Below, piece after piece: positions 19,366-31,700 of a stretch of DNA of 64,000 bases. Position 1 is the first letter of the stretch; every line of letters starts with the position of its first letter. The stretch is from Kovacikia minuta CCNUW1 (GTDB taxonomy: Bacteria > Cyanobacteriota > Cyanobacteriia > Leptolyngbyales > Leptolyngbyaceae), in assembly GCF_020091585.1 (NCBI RefSeq), contig NZ_CP083582.1, positions 5,094,536 to 5,158,535 on the forward strand, in the 5' to 3' direction. The notes beneath the pieces were generated by a model. That model did no database searches and had not been told where the DNA came from. It saw nothing but the letters and a program-made list of their open reading frames with translations. A program made the position numbers and the translations under genes.

Positions 19366-19635
19366 TAGCCCTTCGCCCCTAACGGATTTGTCACTTCTCC
19401 AATTTAAGTTGGTATTACATCTGCCCTCACCCTAAATCCCTCGCCCAAAATGGGCGAGGGACTTTGAATCTGGCTCCCCGTCTCCTTTCATGGGAGAAGG
19501 GGTTGGGGGATGAAGGTGATTCGACATGCAAGATCAACGACTGCCAGGCTAAGCGGCGCTAGGAACCAGGGTTAAGAAGTCGGGTAGCCAGGGGAAGACC
19601 GCAATTCTGGATTCTAACTCCTGGGTCCTGGATTC

Positions 19636-19727
19636 TATAGCGATCCTATCTGGATTGTGAAAGGGCTTTCCCTCCGGGAAAGCGTTTCACAACTCTCCTT
19701 TTTCACAAATGATTCAAGACTGCTATA
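19636..19727 (+). repeat. TATAGC-family MITE, copy A
   Basis: A 92-bp element with ends TATAGCGATCC and GACTGCTATA (imperfect inverted repeats) and an inner hairpin TTTCCCTCCGGGAAA. An inverted, nearly identical copy is at 33209-33299; diverged copies are at 52131-52218 and 57866-57958. The TA-rich ends suggest mobilisation by a Tc1/IS630-type transposase (inference). Confidence 0.85.
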
Positions 19728-19755
19728 TGTTCTAACTAGTAACCATAGGTTTAAT

Positions 19756-19783
19756 CGCAACACAGTGTGTTGCGACACTTTTT
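19756..19783. terminator. Strong palindrome followed by T-run
   Basis: CGCAACACA-G-TGTGTTGCG (19756-19774) followed by ACACTTTTTAATT. It could be a factor-independent terminator of an unseen upstream transcript or a dyad operator. No gene ends nearby. Confidence 0.4.
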
Positions 19784-20161
19784 AATTCTGCATGTAGAAT
19801 TACATAGATTACGACGAACTTAACATGACTGTAAGAAACTTGCAGAAGTCTACCGTGAGAACTCTTATTAAAAATGGTATTCCCTTAAAGATTCAGTTAA
19901 CCTGAGTCGGTGCCATTGTCAACGATGGATGAGGGATAGGAATATATACTTCAGTTAAGGTGCAACACATAGATTACAGATTCACAAATTACGGTCTATT
20001 ACAGGTCTAATTTCAGGGTTAAGGTCAGGGTTATCCTTCCCGTGTTGAAGAAATGGAATTAGAGAAATCGAAGTAGAAATCGATCGTTGCATCTTCCCGC
20101 TGCGAAATCTGCCCCTGGCATTAGGGCTAACAGAAGCTGTCTACCCGTACAAATGGGGTTA

Positions 20162-20266
20162 CTAGAACGCCAGTACAGAAACCGGGTTTCTTCTGTGAGA
20201 TGCTCAATTTTCGTTGAATATCCTCACCAGAAACCCGGTTTCTCGAAATACTGTCCCGATGCTCTA
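20162..20266. repeat. CTAGA-family palindromic repeat, copy 1
   Basis: A 105-bp element CTAGAACGCCAGTACAGAAA ... GATGCTCTAG with the inner inverted repeat AGAAACCCGG / CCGGGTTTCT. A close copy is at 59498-59604. Non-coding. Confidence 0.82.
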
Positions 20267-20609
20267 GATCTACCGGATCGGATCGACCAGAATTGGCGTT
20301 GACAGGGTTCTCCTATCTACCCGACGATGACTGCTGACTGTGAATCGAGATCTCAGTTAATGGTGCATCGCTGCAAACTTGCTGAGAGATCCCATGAACC
20401 TGGATCGGGGTTCAAAATCTAAACTGCTTGTAATTGTCCTATCTCTACGATCGTCGTCCGTCAATTTTCTAATTGATGAACAGGAAATCAGGGGTGGTGA
20501 TTTTGGGAGTTTTCCAGATCCCCAAAAATCTTGACAAACCAGTAGGGCAATTGAAGTATTTGCTAATCCGTAAAACACTATTGGGCGAAGGATTTCCTTT
20601 CTCGTCAAG

Positions 20610-21860
20610 ATGTTTACCGTGCTGAGACATATTGAATCTCTCAAGAATTTAGAGCAGCTTCAATTTAGTGGTCAACTGTTGTGGACTAACCCAGCAGGGC
20701 AACACTGGAGCTTCTATCTATCCCAAGGTTTCATTATTTGTGCAACCGGGGGTGTTCATCCGGTGAGGCGGTGGAGAAGAAATTTAGCCACCTATTGTCC
20801 CCGGATGCCGAACCACAGAATTGGATGGCAGTTTCACTTAGCAAATTGTGATCCTGCAACGCTCACGTTTGGTTGGGAATATGCCCTATTAAGTTTATGG
20901 GTAGCACAGCAGGATATTACTTCTGAGCAAGCAGCCAAAATGATTCGTGCTTCCATCGTTGAGGTGTTGTTTGATGCTGCCCAGGCGGTGGATGTAACGG
21001 AGCAAATTCGACAAGATTCTTCGTTCTCAACTCAACTTAGCTTAATTCAGATAGCAGCAGCGATCGGAGAAGCACAACTCCTCTGGCAATCCTGGGAAAT
21101 GGCTAATCTTGCTGCCTATTCGCCGAATCAGGCACCTATGATTAAACAACCGGAGCAACTGCGAAAACATAGCTCGGTGGAATCCTATCAAAATCTGGTT
21201 GAGTTACTGAATGGTCAGAAGACGCTACGAGAATTGGCAATCAAGATGCAACGCAACATTGTAGAAGTTGCCTCTTCGCTGCTTCCCTTTGTGCAGTTGG
21301 GATGGGTCGAATTCCTCTCTGTCGCCGACCAACCCGCCCCGATTTACCGAGGAGATTCTGTTAAAGCACCACTGCCTTCAACTCCCTCCCAGGAGGCAAC
21401 GACTCTTCAATGGGTCACAACTTCGCCGCCCGCCTCTACCCCAGAGGTTACAACTTCCCAGGGGGCACTGGTTGCCTGTGTAGATGACAGTGCTCTAGTG
21501 CTGAAGATGATGGAACAGTTGCTGACTTCGGTTGGCTATCAGTTTTTGGGCGTGGACGATGGTTTGCGGGCGATCGGCATTCTATTGGCACGTAAGCCAG
21601 ATTTCATTTTTCTAGATTTGGTGATGCCAAATACGAACGGATATGAAATTTGTGAGCAATTACGGAAACTTTCCTGTTTCCGCAACACTCCGATTGTAAT
21701 TTTGACCGGGAATGATGGCTATGCCAACCGTCTCCGATCGAGTTTTGTCGGAGCATCCGAGTTTCTCAGTAAACCTTTAGATGCTGGCGCAGTACTCAGC
21801 GTCATCCGTAAACATTTAGAGCAGGGTGTGACTCGTCTTTCTGTGACGACCGATCGCTAA
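20610..21860 (+). CDS. PATAN-REC response regulator (PixG/TaxP1/PatA-like), locus 1
   Basis: A 416-residue protein. Residues about 1-110 form a PATAN (PatA N-terminal) domain (LQFSGQLLW, YLSQGFIICATGG), followed by a helical region. A C-terminal CheY-like receiver (about 288-405) has acidic pocket DDSA, phospho-acceptor Asp in FLDLVMPN, Thr in ILTGND and Lys in FLSKPLD. It begins the first pix/tax locus in the order known from Synechocystis pixG-pixH-pixI-pixJ-pixL. It is probably an output regulator of type IV pilus motility (phototaxis or chemotaxis). The start is the first ATG in frame; no strong ribosome site. Confidence 0.88.
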   Translation: MFTVLRHIESLKNLEQLQFSGQLLWTNPAGQHWSFYLSQGFIICATGGVHPVRRWRRNLATYCPRMPNHRIGWQFHLANCDPATLTFGWEYALLSLWVAQQDITSEQAAKMIRASIVEVLFDAAQAVDVTEQIRQDSSFSTQLSLIQIAAAIGEAQLLWQSWEMANLAAYSPNQAPMIKQPEQLRKHSSVESYQNLVELLNGQKTLRELAIKMQRNIVEVASSLLPFVQLGWVEFLSVADQPAPIYRGDSVKAPLPSTPSQEATTLQWVTTSPPASTPEVTTSQGALVACVDDSALVLKMMEQLLTSVGYQFLGVDDGLRAIGILLARKPDFIFLDLVMPNTNGYEICEQLRKLSCFRNTPIVILTGNDGYANRLRSSFVGASEFLSKPLDAGAVLSVIRKHLEQGVTRLSVTTDR

Positions 21861-21899
21861 CCGACCCCATTTTCTACTGACTATTCACAAGGTAAAACC

Positions 21900-22266
21900 A
21901 TGCGTACCGCGCTTGTTGTCGAGGATTCCTTAACAGACATGCAAATCCTCACCCGTTGTTTGCAGCAGGGAGGAATTAATGTTTTGGTAGCCCAAAGTGG
22001 AGAAGAGCCCGATCGCTGCTATTGCCAGACAAAAACCGGATGTCATCATCCTGGATATTGTTCTACCCGGTTGTAGTGGATTTGAAGTTTGCCGCGAACT
22101 GAAAGCAAAAGCGGATACCAGCAACATTCCGGTCGTCATTTGCTCCACAAAGGGGGGGGAAATGGATAAATTTTGGGGTATGAAACAGGGAGCAGATGCT
22201 TACCTGGCTAAGCCCATTGATCAGGATGAACTTGTACGCACGGTTAAACAGTTGATCAAAAGTTAA
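21900..22266 (+). CDS. Single-domain response regulator (PixH/CheY-like), locus 1 (one-base frameshift)
   Basis: The restored 121-residue protein is a stand-alone receiver: LVVEDS pocket, phospho-acceptor in ILDIVLPG, VICSTKG and the Lys in YLAKPID. It is truncated as printed because one extra C lies in the CCC at 22008-22010. Removing it joins AQSGEEP to IAAIARQKPDVI. It lies 39 bp after the PATAN-REC gene and 16 bp before cheW, so it is within the operon. It is the counterpart of PixH/PilH-type regulators that modulate phosphate flow from the CheA kinase. Confidence 0.86.
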
Positions 22267-22282
22267 GCTGAAGCGCAAATCA

Positions 22283-22846
22283 ATGTCTGACTCCTTATCG
22301 GCACTGAATCTTAAATCGATGCCTGTACGGATGCAAAATCCGGCATCTGTTCCCCCCTCAACCAATAAAGAACAATTCCTGCGGCTCCACCTTGCACCCG
22401 ATACCAATGCCCTTTTACCCCTTATTCAAATGGCTGAGGTGTTAACGATTCCAATGGGTGAAATTGTGCCCATGCCACACATGCCTGCCTGGGTTATGGG
22501 TGTTTACAACTGGCGGGGTGAAATTCTCTGGATTGTCGATTTGGGACATCTCTGTGGACTGACACCCTGGTACGAACAGGCAACCAATATTTCAGCCCAT
22601 AAAGTAGTTGTGCTGCGTGTTCAGGACACGAATACAACCCATCCCAAAAGCCAGTTGCTAGGACTGGTGGTTGATCAAGTTGAAGATATTGAGTGGTGCG
22701 ATGTGGAAATGATTCAGGCTCTGCCCCTGTCTAATGTGGCTCCTGAATTAGCGAGATTGCTGCATGGATATTGGTGGAAATCGAATGACGATATGTTAGC
22801 GGTTCTGAATGGAGCCGCCATTCTTAGAGCCATGCCAAAGCAATAA
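22283..22846 (+). CDS. CheW-domain adaptor (PixI-like), locus 1
   Basis: A 187-residue protein with a single CheW (SH3-like) domain: LPLIQMAEVLTIPMGEIVPM, MPAWVMGVYNWRGEILWIVDL and LGLVVDQVEDIEW. It couples the downstream MCPs to the CheA kinase. The N-terminal about 35 residues are low complexity. Position between the receiver and the first MCP matches pixI. Confidence 0.9.
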   Translation: MSDSLSALNLKSMPVRMQNPASVPPSTNKEQFLRLHLAPDTNALLPLIQMAEVLTIPMGEIVPMPHMPAWVMGVYNWRGEILWIVDLGHLCGLTPWYEQATNISAHKVVVLRVQDTNTTHPKSQLLGLVVDQVEDIEWCDVEMIQALPLSNVAPELARLLHGYWWKSNDDMLAVLNGAAILRAMPKQ

Positions 22847-23005
22847 ATTTCGGCACAGGGCAAATCGGGCTTTGGTCGTTTGAGTGCGATCGCGCTTAAA
22901 CCTCCCCCCTTACAAAATCGGGACAACAGGGTGTCGTCTACGTCTCTCGATGCGCTCTCTGGTTTATCGGGTAACCACCCCCCTATTGTTAACGAGGTTT
23001 ATAGC

Positions 23006-25873
23006 ATGGCTCAGATTCCCTTTAAGCCTTCTCTCCAAAACTCTTCCCAGGCAACTGATACAGAGTTTGATGACATTCAAGCGACCGATCGAGGGATGAC
23101 AAGCGGATCTCTCGGTTCTCCCGTTCATCCAGACCTCTTCTATCGCGGGCAAAAAGTGACTTCCTTGCCAGAACAGGAAGCAGGAATTCCATTTGCTCGC
23201 CAGGGGCAAGGTGTGCGTCACCGCTGGAAGGGACTCAGTATCAGGGCAAAAGCAACCATTCTGGCAATTGTGATGGGTACAACTCCCGTGGTGGCAATTG
23301 GAGCGATCGCCTATTACTTTGCGAACCAATCCATCACCGAGCAGATCAAACAGGCGGAAAGAAACCGTGCAATGCAGCTTGCCAACGAAATCAACGTATT
23401 CATGGCAGACCGCTTTGCAGATATTCAATTGCTGGGTCAATTCCCGGTCTTTACAAATTCGAAGGTTTATTCCGATATTTCGAGTGAAGACAAAGTAGCC
23501 TTACTCGATCAATACACGAAGTTGTATGGGGTATACAATAGCGTCGCCTTCTTCAATCTCGATGGAGAGGCGGTAGTGCAAGCGCAGGGAAGCCCGGTTC
23601 CCAACCATAAAACGCGAGACTATTTCCAGCGGGTAATAAAAACAGGCGCACCCACCATTAACCCTCCATCGGTTTCCAGAACAACGGGAACCCTGAGTAT
23701 GCACCTCGCCGCGCCCGTCAAAGATTCCAGCACGGGTGAATTGAAAGGCGTGGTGCGCTTTCAATTACCGGTAAAAGGTCTGGATAAAGTTGCCCAGGAT
23801 TACGCCACCGAAGGCGATAAATATTTTCTGATTGATAATAGCGGTAAGTACTTCCTGGCTTCTGGAAATAAAGCAAGAATTGGTAAACCTGCCGCAGCAC
23901 ACTTTGCAAAATATGCGCAACTTCAAAGTTCACAAAATGGTGGTTCAGTTCTGGATTACGATCCCGATGATGGCTCCGAGCAATTGTTGACCTATGTCCC
24001 TTTAAAGGATCTGGCAGGGCTACCAGAACTAGATTTTGGGGTATTAATTGCCAGTGATGTCAAAACTGTTTTTGCAGCCCAACGCCGATTGCTGTGGATT
24101 ATCTCATTGGGAACAGCCGTGACGGCATTGCTGGTTGCTGTTACCGCATCCATCCTGGCAAACCGTGCGACCCGCCCAATTTTAGTGGCAGCAGATGCCG
24201 TAGAAAAAATTGGTCAGGGAGACCTTGATACCCGTCTGCAATTCCAGGGAACGGACGAAATTGCAGTTCTGGGGTCTAACATCAACCAGATGGCTGAGCA
24301 ACTGGCAGCCTCATTAGAAGCCCTTACCTTTGATGCCGCGCAGGAACGGTTGCTAACCGCAGCAAAAGGGTCACGTGTGCTACAAGCTGAAGATTTGCAA
24401 GAGATCTTCGATCACACCCTGGCAGGAACACGCACGTTCATGCAATTAGACCGGATTGTTATCTATCGCTTCCATGATGGCTCAACCGGAGGAGGAGTCA
24501 TCTCAGAATCGGTGGGTGAGGCCTGGTCAAGTGCCCTTGCAAAAAATGTTAACGACGCCTGCATTTCCCAGGAAGTCCGTCAAGCATACCGCCAGGGTCA
24601 TATTGTTGTGGCAAATGACGTGACTGAGGCAGGATTTGATCCAGCCCATGTGGAGTTGTTGCAAACCCTGGAAGTTAAGGCAAGCCTGATTGTTCCCATT
24701 CTCAGTGGAGGTCGGTTGTATGGCTTGCTAATTGCCCACTCCTGCGCGGAAACCCGCCAGTGGCAACAGTTTGAAATTAATTTCCTGCAACAGTTAAGTG
24801 AGGAGTTGGGGCTTTCTATCTACCGGGTCGAGTTGCTTGAGCAAACCACCAACCTGGCGGCAGAACAGCGCCAACTGAAAGAGAATTTGCAAAAGCGGGC
24901 GCTGGAGTTGCTTCAGGAGGTTGATCCGATCAGTCAAGGAGATTTGACAACCCGGGCGAAGGTAACGGCGGATGAAATTGGGACGATCGCAGACTCGTAC
25001 AACGCTACCGTCAGTAACTTGCGGAGAATTGTGTTGCAGGTGCAGGAAGCCGCCAACCAGGTGACGGCGACCACCAGCGTCAGCGAAACCTCCGTTCAGT
25101 CGCTGTCGCAAGAAGCATTGCGCCAGGCTGAGGAAATTGCCAAGGCACTGGAGGTTGCCAGGACAATGACGACCACCGTGCAAGAGGTGGCAGCCAACGC
25201 GGAGGAAGCCAAAATAGCCGTACAACAAGCGGCTAAAACGGTGGAAGAAGGGGATGCTGCCATGACTCGAACCGTTGATGGGTTCCAATCGATCCGGTCA
25301 ACGGTGGCAGAAACGGCAGAAAAAGTAAAACACCTGGGTGAGTCCTCCGAAAAGATTTCCGCTGTCGTCGAGTTGATTAGTGCTTTTGCGGCGCAAACGA
25401 ACATGCTGGCATTGAATGCGTCGATCGAAGCATCCAGAGCGGGTGAAGAAGGTCGCGGATTTGCCGTTGTTGCCGATGAAGTACGAACCCTGGCACGACA
25501 ATCGGCGGAAGCAACGGAAGAAATTCGCAAACTGATTGCCAGCATTCAGGCAGAAACCAGGGAAGTGGTCACTGCAATGGAAACAGGAACAGAGCAGGTA
25601 ACCATCGGAACAAAACTCGTAGATGAAACCCGCACCCGACTGAACAAAATTACAGCAACCAGTTTTCAAATCAGTCAGCTTGTTGCCTCGATCGCGCAAG
25701 CAACGGTTGTTCAATCTCAGGCATCTGAGACGGTCAGTCAAACGATGAAGGATGTGGCTGCGATCGCAAACCAAACGTCTACAGAAGTGAATCAGGTTTC
25801 ATCTTCATTCAATCAATTACGAAAGGTGGCACAAGCTCTGGAAGAAAGCGTTGGTCAATTCAAAGTGAGTTAG
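23006..25873 (+). CDS. Methyl-accepting chemotaxis protein with dCache, GAF and HAMP (PixJ-like), locus 1
   Basis: 955 residues from ATG 23006, which has GAGG 8 nt upstream; the frame also extends to GTG 22880. Order: disordered N-terminus, TM1 (about 85-110), dCache-like sensor (about 115-355), TM2 (about 365-385), HAMP, one phytochrome-like GAF (about 445-610), a second HAMP-like linker, and an MCP signalling domain with [10 protein letters not shown] and [12 protein letters not shown]. In the GAF the canonical bilin Cys is replaced by Ala (DPAHVELL), so thioether chromophore attachment there is unlikely, though a Cys remains in NDACI. It is probably a pilus-motility receptor. Its hairpin is closely related to the next gene. 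Confidence 0.9.
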   Translation: MAQIPFKPSLQNSSQATDTEFDDIQATDRGMTSGSLGSPVHPDLFYRGQKVTSLPEQEAGIPFARQGQGVRHRWKGLSIRAKATILAIVMGTTPVVAIGAIAYYFANQSITEQIKQAERNRAMQLANEINVFMADRFADIQLLGQFPVFTNSKVYSDISSEDKVALLDQYTKLYGVYNSVAFFNLDGEAVVQAQGSPVPNHKTRDYFQRVIKTGAPTINPPSVSRTTGTLSMHLAAPVKDSSTGELKGVVRFQLPVKGLDKVAQDYATEGDKYFLIDNSGKYFLASGNKARIGKPAAAHFAKYAQLQSSQNGGSVLDYDPDDGSEQLLTYVPLKDLAGLPELDFGVLIASDVKTVFAAQRRLLWIISLGTAVTALLVAVTASILANRATRPILVAADAVEKIGQGDLDTRLQFQGTDEIAVLGSNINQMAEQLAASLEALTFDAAQERLLTAAKGSRVLQAEDLQEIFDHTLAGTRTFMQLDRIVIYRFHDGSTGGGVISESVGEAWSSALAKNVNDACISQEVRQAYRQGHIVVANDVTEAGFDPAHVELLQTLEVKASLIVPILSGGRLYGLLIAHSCAETRQWQQFEINFLQQLSEELGLSIYRVELLEQTTNLAAEQRQLKENLQKRALELLQEVDPISQGDLTTRAKVTADEIGTIADSYNATVSNLRRIVLQVQEAANQVTATTSVSETSVQSLSQEALRQAEEIAKALEVARTMTTTVQEVAANAEEAKIAVQQAAKTVEEGDAAMTRTVDGFQSIRSTVAETAEKVKHLGESSEKISAVVELISAFAAQTNMLALNASIEASRAGEEGRGFAVVADEVRTLARQSAEATEEIRKLIASIQAETREVVTAMETGTEQVTIGTKLVDETRTRLNKITATSFQISQLVASIAQATVVQSQASETVSQTMKDVAAIANQTSTEVNQVSSSFNQLRKVAQALEESVGQFKVS

Positions 25874-25976
25874 GAGCGAGATTACCATCAAGCGATTCAT
25901 TCATTTCAGCAATCTTCAAATTAATCAGTGACATTGCCGTAGCCCCTTCATTTCTTCCTTCAGTGAGGTTTCCTCT

Positions 25977-28520
25977 GTGACTCAGTTTTCCCCTGACCCT
26001 AATTCCCAAAGTGCTCTTGACACCAACGGCTCTAGCGATCGATATATCTCCCTGCCGACCACTCTTAGACCAGGTGACAGACGCCAACGCATCTCAGCAG
26101 GCGATCGCCCAACCATGAATCAACCCAAATTGGCTTCTGATGCTAACCTGCCGTCAAAGCAACCCTTATCCTATCAGCCTGATTCCATCCCTCTTAAAAG
26201 GCGCAAATCCTCAATTCAACAGCGGTTTCTTGATTTACCGATTCGAAGTAAGCAATTTATTGCTTTGTTTACGTCTGAGGTCATCTCTGTGATTGGCTTA
26301 GTAGGTGTCGGGGCGATATTAATTGTTGCGGGTGGTCGCAGCCAACTGGTTCAGCAGGCAAAATCTGAGCTAGTGGTAACCGGAATTAACTACAACATCA
26401 AAATCAATCAGATGGGTTTTGGTTTTCGGGGTCAGGCAGATAATGCTGCAATCATTGCTGCTGCCAACGCTGTTGCCACAAAAGAACCACTGAGTTCTGA
26501 TCTCATGGTGCAGGTTCGAAAAATCCTCCAGAATGAAGTCAAAGCACGAAATATTGAGTTCGCCACTTTAGTCGATAAAAATGCAAAAATCATCGTCAAT
26601 GCAAACGCAAATCGTGAGGGAGAGCGGTTCGACCCAAACAACCTGGTGAGCCGTGTTCTAAAAGAGCCTCAACAAATTAAATCGAGCGAGATCGTGAGTT
26701 GGTCTGAGGTTGCCAAAGAGTCCCCTCCCCTCCCCAAGGAGTTTTCTGGTCAGGATGCTTTAGTACGCTACACCGTTACGCCAGTTAAAAATCCGACTAC
26801 GGAAACAGTCATTGGGGCACTCGTTTCTGGCGACATCGTAAATCGTAAGATGCCGATCGTCAGTAACACCGTGGAAGCTTTTGGAGGGGGTTACAGTGCG
26901 GTTTACCTTCGCCAACCGACTGGAACATTTACTCTGGCAACAGCGTTAGATCAGGGGCAGGCACCCAATTTAGAACAAGCCAAACCGAACGTTGCGCTGC
27001 CTGATAACGCACTGCTAGAAGATGCAGTGAAGGCAGACGGACAGCCCGTGACAAAGCGTGTGCAGATGGGTGGGCAGACCTACACAATGGCTGCCAGAGC
27101 GCTAAAAAATTCTGCGGGTCAACCGATTGCCGTTTTACTGCGAGGAACCCCGGAGAAATCCCTGAATGCATTGATCAAAGATAACCTGCTGTTGCAACTC
27201 GTGGTGACAATCCTGGCGATCGCCGTCAATGTTCTACTGGCGATCCTGCTGGGGCGGGCGATCTCCAAACCGATTAAGGATCTACAGCAAACAACACAGC
27301 AATTTTCTGAAGGTGATTTTCAGGCACGCGCCGAGGTTGTTTCAGCCGATGAAGTGGGTCAGTTAGCCATTGCATTTAATACAATGGCTGACCGAATTGA
27401 GACCAGTATGGACGAAATCCGACGCAAAGAAATTCTTCTGGCAGAAACAGCCCAACAAGCCCGCCAGGAAGCAGAAGCAGCCAGTTGGGAAGCTGAGAGT
27501 TTGGCACAAGAGCAGCGTCAGCAAAAAGAAGAACTACAAAAACGTGCGTTAGAACTACTGCAAGAGATCGCCCCCATCAGCCAGGGAGATCTCACAATTG
27601 CAGCGAAGGTAACGGATGACGAAATCGGGACGATCGCAGACTCCTACAACACCACCGTTGAAAGTTTACGCAAGATTGTGGTTCAGGTGCAGGCAGCAGT
27701 GAATCAGGTCACTGAAGCTACCAACCAAAACGATACCTATATTCAGGAACTCTCCACAGAAGCTTCCCGGCAGGTAGCAGAAATTGCGATCGCCCTTGAC
27801 CGTGTGAAAGAAATGACCGAGGTTGCACAAGCCGTTGCAATGAATGCCGAGCAAGCAAAAGTCGTTGTGCAACAGGCAACTCAAACTGTGGAAGCTGGCG
27901 ACGCCGCAATGGACAGAACCGTTGACGGAATTCGGGCAATCCGGGTAACGGTAGCGGAAACTGCCAAGAAGGTAAAACACCTGGGAGAATCTTCCCAAAA
28001 GATTTCCACGGTTGTGGAACTGATTAGCAACTTTGCAGAGCAAACCAAAATGCTGGCGCTGAATGCGTCGATTGAAGCCGCACTGGCGGGTGAAGAAGGT
28101 CGAGGCTTTGCCGTTGTTGCTGACGAAGTGCGGGCACTGGCACGACAATCTGCGGAGGCGACAGAAGAAATTCGCAAACTGGTTGCCAGCATTCAGGCAG
28201 AAACCAATGAAGTGGTTGCAGCAATGGAATCGGGGACGGAGCAGGTCGTGAGTGGGACAAAACTGGTAGACGAAACCCGCCAAAGCCTGAACAAAATCAC
28301 GATCGCCAGTAGCCAGATTAGCCAATTGGTTGGAGCGATTGCCCAGGCAACCATCGTCCAGTCGCAAGCCTCCGACGCCGTAACCCAAACCATGCAAGAC
28401 ATTGCCGCGATCGCTAACAAAACCTCCACCGAAACCAGTCAGTTTTCATCCTCCTATGAACAACTCCGAAAAGTTGCTCAAACCCTGCAAGCAGAAGTCG
28501 GTCAATTCAAAGTGAGCTAA
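25977..28520 (+). CDS. Methyl-accepting chemotaxis protein with periplasmic Cache-like sensor, locus 1
   Basis: 847 residues; the GTG start follows GAGG. A TM helix (about 100-120), a periplasmic Cache-like sensor (about 125-405), a second TM (about 407-430), HAMP ([15 protein letters not shown] onward), coiled coil, a second HAMP-like segment and the MCP hairpin ([22 protein letters not shown]). There is no GAF domain. It occupies the position of the second receptor gene of the Synechocystis pix locus (sll0042/pixJ2). The repeated segment ISQGDLT plus [10 protein letters not shown], shared with the preceding MCP, shows the two arose by duplication. Confidence 0.9.
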   Translation: MTQFSPDPNSQSALDTNGSSDRYISLPTTLRPGDRRQRISAGDRPTMNQPKLASDANLPSKQPLSYQPDSIPLKRRKSSIQQRFLDLPIRSKQFIALFTSEVISVIGLVGVGAILIVAGGRSQLVQQAKSELVVTGINYNIKINQMGFGFRGQADNAAIIAAANAVATKEPLSSDLMVQVRKILQNEVKARNIEFATLVDKNAKIIVNANANREGERFDPNNLVSRVLKEPQQIKSSEIVSWSEVAKESPPLPKEFSGQDALVRYTVTPVKNPTTETVIGALVSGDIVNRKMPIVSNTVEAFGGGYSAVYLRQPTGTFTLATALDQGQAPNLEQAKPNVALPDNALLEDAVKADGQPVTKRVQMGGQTYTMAARALKNSAGQPIAVLLRGTPEKSLNALIKDNLLLQLVVTILAIAVNVLLAILLGRAISKPIKDLQQTTQQFSEGDFQARAEVVSADEVGQLAIAFNTMADRIETSMDEIRRKEILLAETAQQARQEAEAASWEAESLAQEQRQQKEELQKRALELLQEIAPISQGDLTIAAKVTDDEIGTIADSYNTTVESLRKIVVQVQAAVNQVTEATNQNDTYIQELSTEASRQVAEIAIALDRVKEMTEVAQAVAMNAEQAKVVVQQATQTVEAGDAAMDRTVDGIRAIRVTVAETAKKVKHLGESSQKISTVVELISNFAEQTKMLALNASIEAALAGEEGRGFAVVADEVRALARQSAEATEEIRKLVASIQAETNEVVAAMESGTEQVVSGTKLVDETRQSLNKITIASSQISQLVGAIAQATIVQSQASDAVTQTMQDIAAIANKTSTETSQFSSSYEQLRKVAQTLQAEVGQFKVS

Positions 28521-28539
28521 TTCAAGGCAGAAGGAAATA

Positions 28540-28700
28540 GGTGGTAGGTGGTAGGTGGTAGGTGGTAGGTGGTAGGTGGTAGGTATTATTCTTCATCCCC
28601 CCTCACTCCCCCTCCCCCCTCACTCCCCTCCCCCATCCCCCATCCCTCATCCCCCCTCACTCCCCCTCCCCCATCCCCCTTCACTCCCCCTCCCCCCTGA
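28540..28700. repeat. STRR repeats between MCP and cheA, locus 1
   Basis: About six GGTGGTA heptamers (28540-28583), then C-rich CCCCTCACTCCC/CATCCC units up to the cheA start. It is the same repeat class as in the cellulose locus and gives spurious open frames. Confidence 0.9.
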
Positions 28701-28703
28701 CCT

Positions 28704-31700
28704 ATGGCAATCAACTCTGATATTCGCGATCAAGCTTATCAGTTCTTTGTGGAAGAGGCTCCTGAATTATTACAGGTGCTTGAGTCGGGGTTATTGACCC
28801 TGACTCAAGCCCATAGTATTACCGAAATCCACAGCTTGATGCGGGCTGCCCATTCCATTAAAGGAGGAGCCGCCAGCGTAGGGCTAGAAGCGATCGCCAC
28901 CCTGGCTCACCGCTTAGAAGCCATTTTTAAGGTGCTCTATGGGGAGACATTAACGATCGATACTGAACTGGAGAACCAATTACTACAAGCCTTTGACTGT
29001 CTCAAATTACCCTTAATGGAGCAGATCACGAGGGGTTCTTTTGATCCGGAGGCAGCCCTGGCGATCGCCGATCCCATTTTTTTACAAATTGAAGCCCGCT
29101 GTGGAGATGCCCTCGCCCAGGCTGATAGTTACATTGCCAGCTCTACCGACTTAGGGCATAGACATGGTTTCCTCTATTTTTGAAGTAGATGTCGTCCAGG
29201 GGTTAGAGCGTCTAGCAAGTGTGGTTGCAAGCCCTCAGGACTTTGAAGTAGCAGGAGAATTGCGGGCACAGGCAGAAATCTTTGCAGGGTTTGCCGAGTT
29301 GCTCCGTCTGCCCGAATTTGGTGCCATCGCTGAAACCGTTCAACACGCACTCAATGCCCACCCAGAACAGGCTCTAGAAATTACAAAATTGGCACTTGTC
29401 GATTTTGAACAGAGCAGACAGGCAATCATGGCAGGCAATCGGACTCAGGGGATCGGTCCTTCTGTGGTCTTAGTCGAGTTGGCAAATCCCGCTGGCATAA
29501 CCCCCCCCTTGCCGAGCAGCAGACCGTTAATGGAATCCGTAGACAAGGGAGAAACAGCGATCGACGCGATCGAAATGGCGATTCCCCAATTGGAAAATAT
29601 TTTTGGCAGTCCTGCGTTTGAGATCGAAACGATTCAGCTTTTTTCAGATTCAGACGTTTCTGTGGTGTCTGAATTTGACTCCTCCCATCTCAGGGATCGG
29701 CACGAAATGGAATCGATGGATGCCCCAGAAACCCTAGAGGCAGCCGTTCAGTCGATCGAGAAAATTTTTGGTAACTTGCCTCCGCTTCAAAACGGGGCTG
29801 CATCACCCGTTCAAGCAGAATCTCCAAATCCAACTCCGTCTCAGGCTGGCAGTCTGGTTCCCTCAGAAAACAACTTAAGCCGTGCCCTGCAAGTCAGCCC
29901 ATCCACAGACCTGTACCATGCCGCAGAAGAACAATTTACCCAGGAACTAACCTACGTCCGCCAAATTGAAACACCTGCCGCTCCAAGCCTAACGGTTCGA
30001 GTTGATGCAGACCGATTAGAACGGATGAATAATCTGGTAGGTGAACTGGCAATCAACCGGGATGGTCTTTCGCTTCAAAATGAACAGCTTCAAGGAGCAC
30101 TGCGGGCGTTACTGAATCGATTTACACGTTTTCAAGATCGGGTCAACCAGTTACGAGAACTCTCCGATCAGATGCTTGTTGCTCCAGAGCGCTACGGCTA
30201 CGCCACCACAGGCACCGCTTTCGAACAAAACGGGATCGCAGGGCTTCAGAAATCCCTGACTAGCCGCTCTCTCCCAACTACCTATCCTTCCACCTTTTCT
30301 CTTCCTGCTGCGGCTGAGTTCGATCCCCTGGAAATGGATAGCTACAATGCGTTGCACTCCCAGCTTCAGGAAATCCTTGAAGATATGGTGCCCCTGGAAG
30401 AAATCGTTGATGACATTTCGCTGTTTACAAAACAATCCAATCAAACGCTGGAACAACAGCGACACATGTTATCTCGTCTGCGGGATGAGTTGATCTGGGC
30501 ACGCATGTTACCACTGGGCGAAATTTTAAGTCGGTTTCCACGGGTTTTGCGGGATCTCTCTACGGCATACCACAAACCTACGGATTTAAAGCTGACAGGA
30601 ACAGGAGTGCTGGTAGAAAAAGCGATTCTAGAAAAACTCTACGATCCATTGCTGCACCTGCTGCGGAATGCCTTTGACCACGGGATTGAACCGCCCCAGA
30701 TTCGACGCCAGCGCGGGAAACCAGAAAAAGGGCAGATTGAAATTCGGGCATACCACAAGGGAAATCAGACGGTTATTGAAGTGAATGATGATGGTCAAGG
30801 GTTAAACCTGGAGCGGATTCGCAATCGAGCGCTTGAATTAGGCTGGTTATCCGTTGAACAACTCGCTGAAACTTCTCCCGCCCAACTCTGTGAGCTAATT
30901 TTTGAACCCGGATTTTCAACGGCACTCCAGGTAAATGAACTTTCTGGACGGGGAGTGGGGTTGGATGTGGTGCGATCGCAACTGCGCTCAATTAAGGGCA
31001 CCGTAAGTGTTAAGTTTTCCCCTGGAAAGGGCACCACCTTTACGCTTCATCTGCCACTAACCCTGACCATTGCCAAATTAATTGTCTGCTTAGCTGGCTC
31101 TGCCGCTCTCGCCCTGCCCACAGATGGGGTTGAAGAAATCTTGACTCCCCTTTCTGGAAACATCCGCCAATCAGGCTCACAACGTTTCCTGTTATGGCGC
31201 GAACAAATCATTCCCGTTTACCGGTTGGCTAACCTGGTGGACTACCATTGCCCCTTACCAGAAGTCAGTTCCAGTAAATCATTTGCGGCAGTCTCCACGC
31301 CCAAATCCTGGGCATTACCCATGCTTGTTTTACGGGGAGAGCAACAAATTTTTGCCCTGGAGGTCGATCGCCTGATTACCGAACAAGAGCTTGTCATTAA
31401 ACCTTTCAGTTCAACAATTACTCCCCCCAGTTATACCTACGGCTGCTCCATCCTGGGAGATGGCAGTTTGATTCCGGTGATTGATGGCATTGCCCTACTG
31501 AACCAGAAACTCCATCAAAGTATGGCAGCGATCGCAGATGAATCAAAACCACTCCCAGTCATTCAAGGTGAGATTTCACCCGATCGCCCAATTCCACCTG
31601 CAATCAAAGCCGCTCAAACTCCTACCATTTTGGTGGTGGATGATTCTGCCACACTCCGCAGAACGCTGGTTCTCTCCTTAAAGCGGGCAGGTTTTCGAGT

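Larger units (their letters stand above)
19212..20609. other. Repeat-rich spacer, about 1.4 kb, before the first pix/tax locus
   Basis: It holds the candidate terminator at 19310, a CCCTCGCCCAAAATGGGCGAGGG hairpin region at about 19439-19461, a TATAGC element (19636-19727), the palindrome at 19756-19774 and a CTAGA element (20162-20266). The promoter of the first pix/tax locus must be in its last part but is not identifiable. No protein-coding gene is supported. Confidence 0.6.

Noticed and set aside
28576-28797. 73-codon Pro-rich frame before cheA
   Set aside because: It is translated C-rich repeat that runs out of frame into the cheA start.
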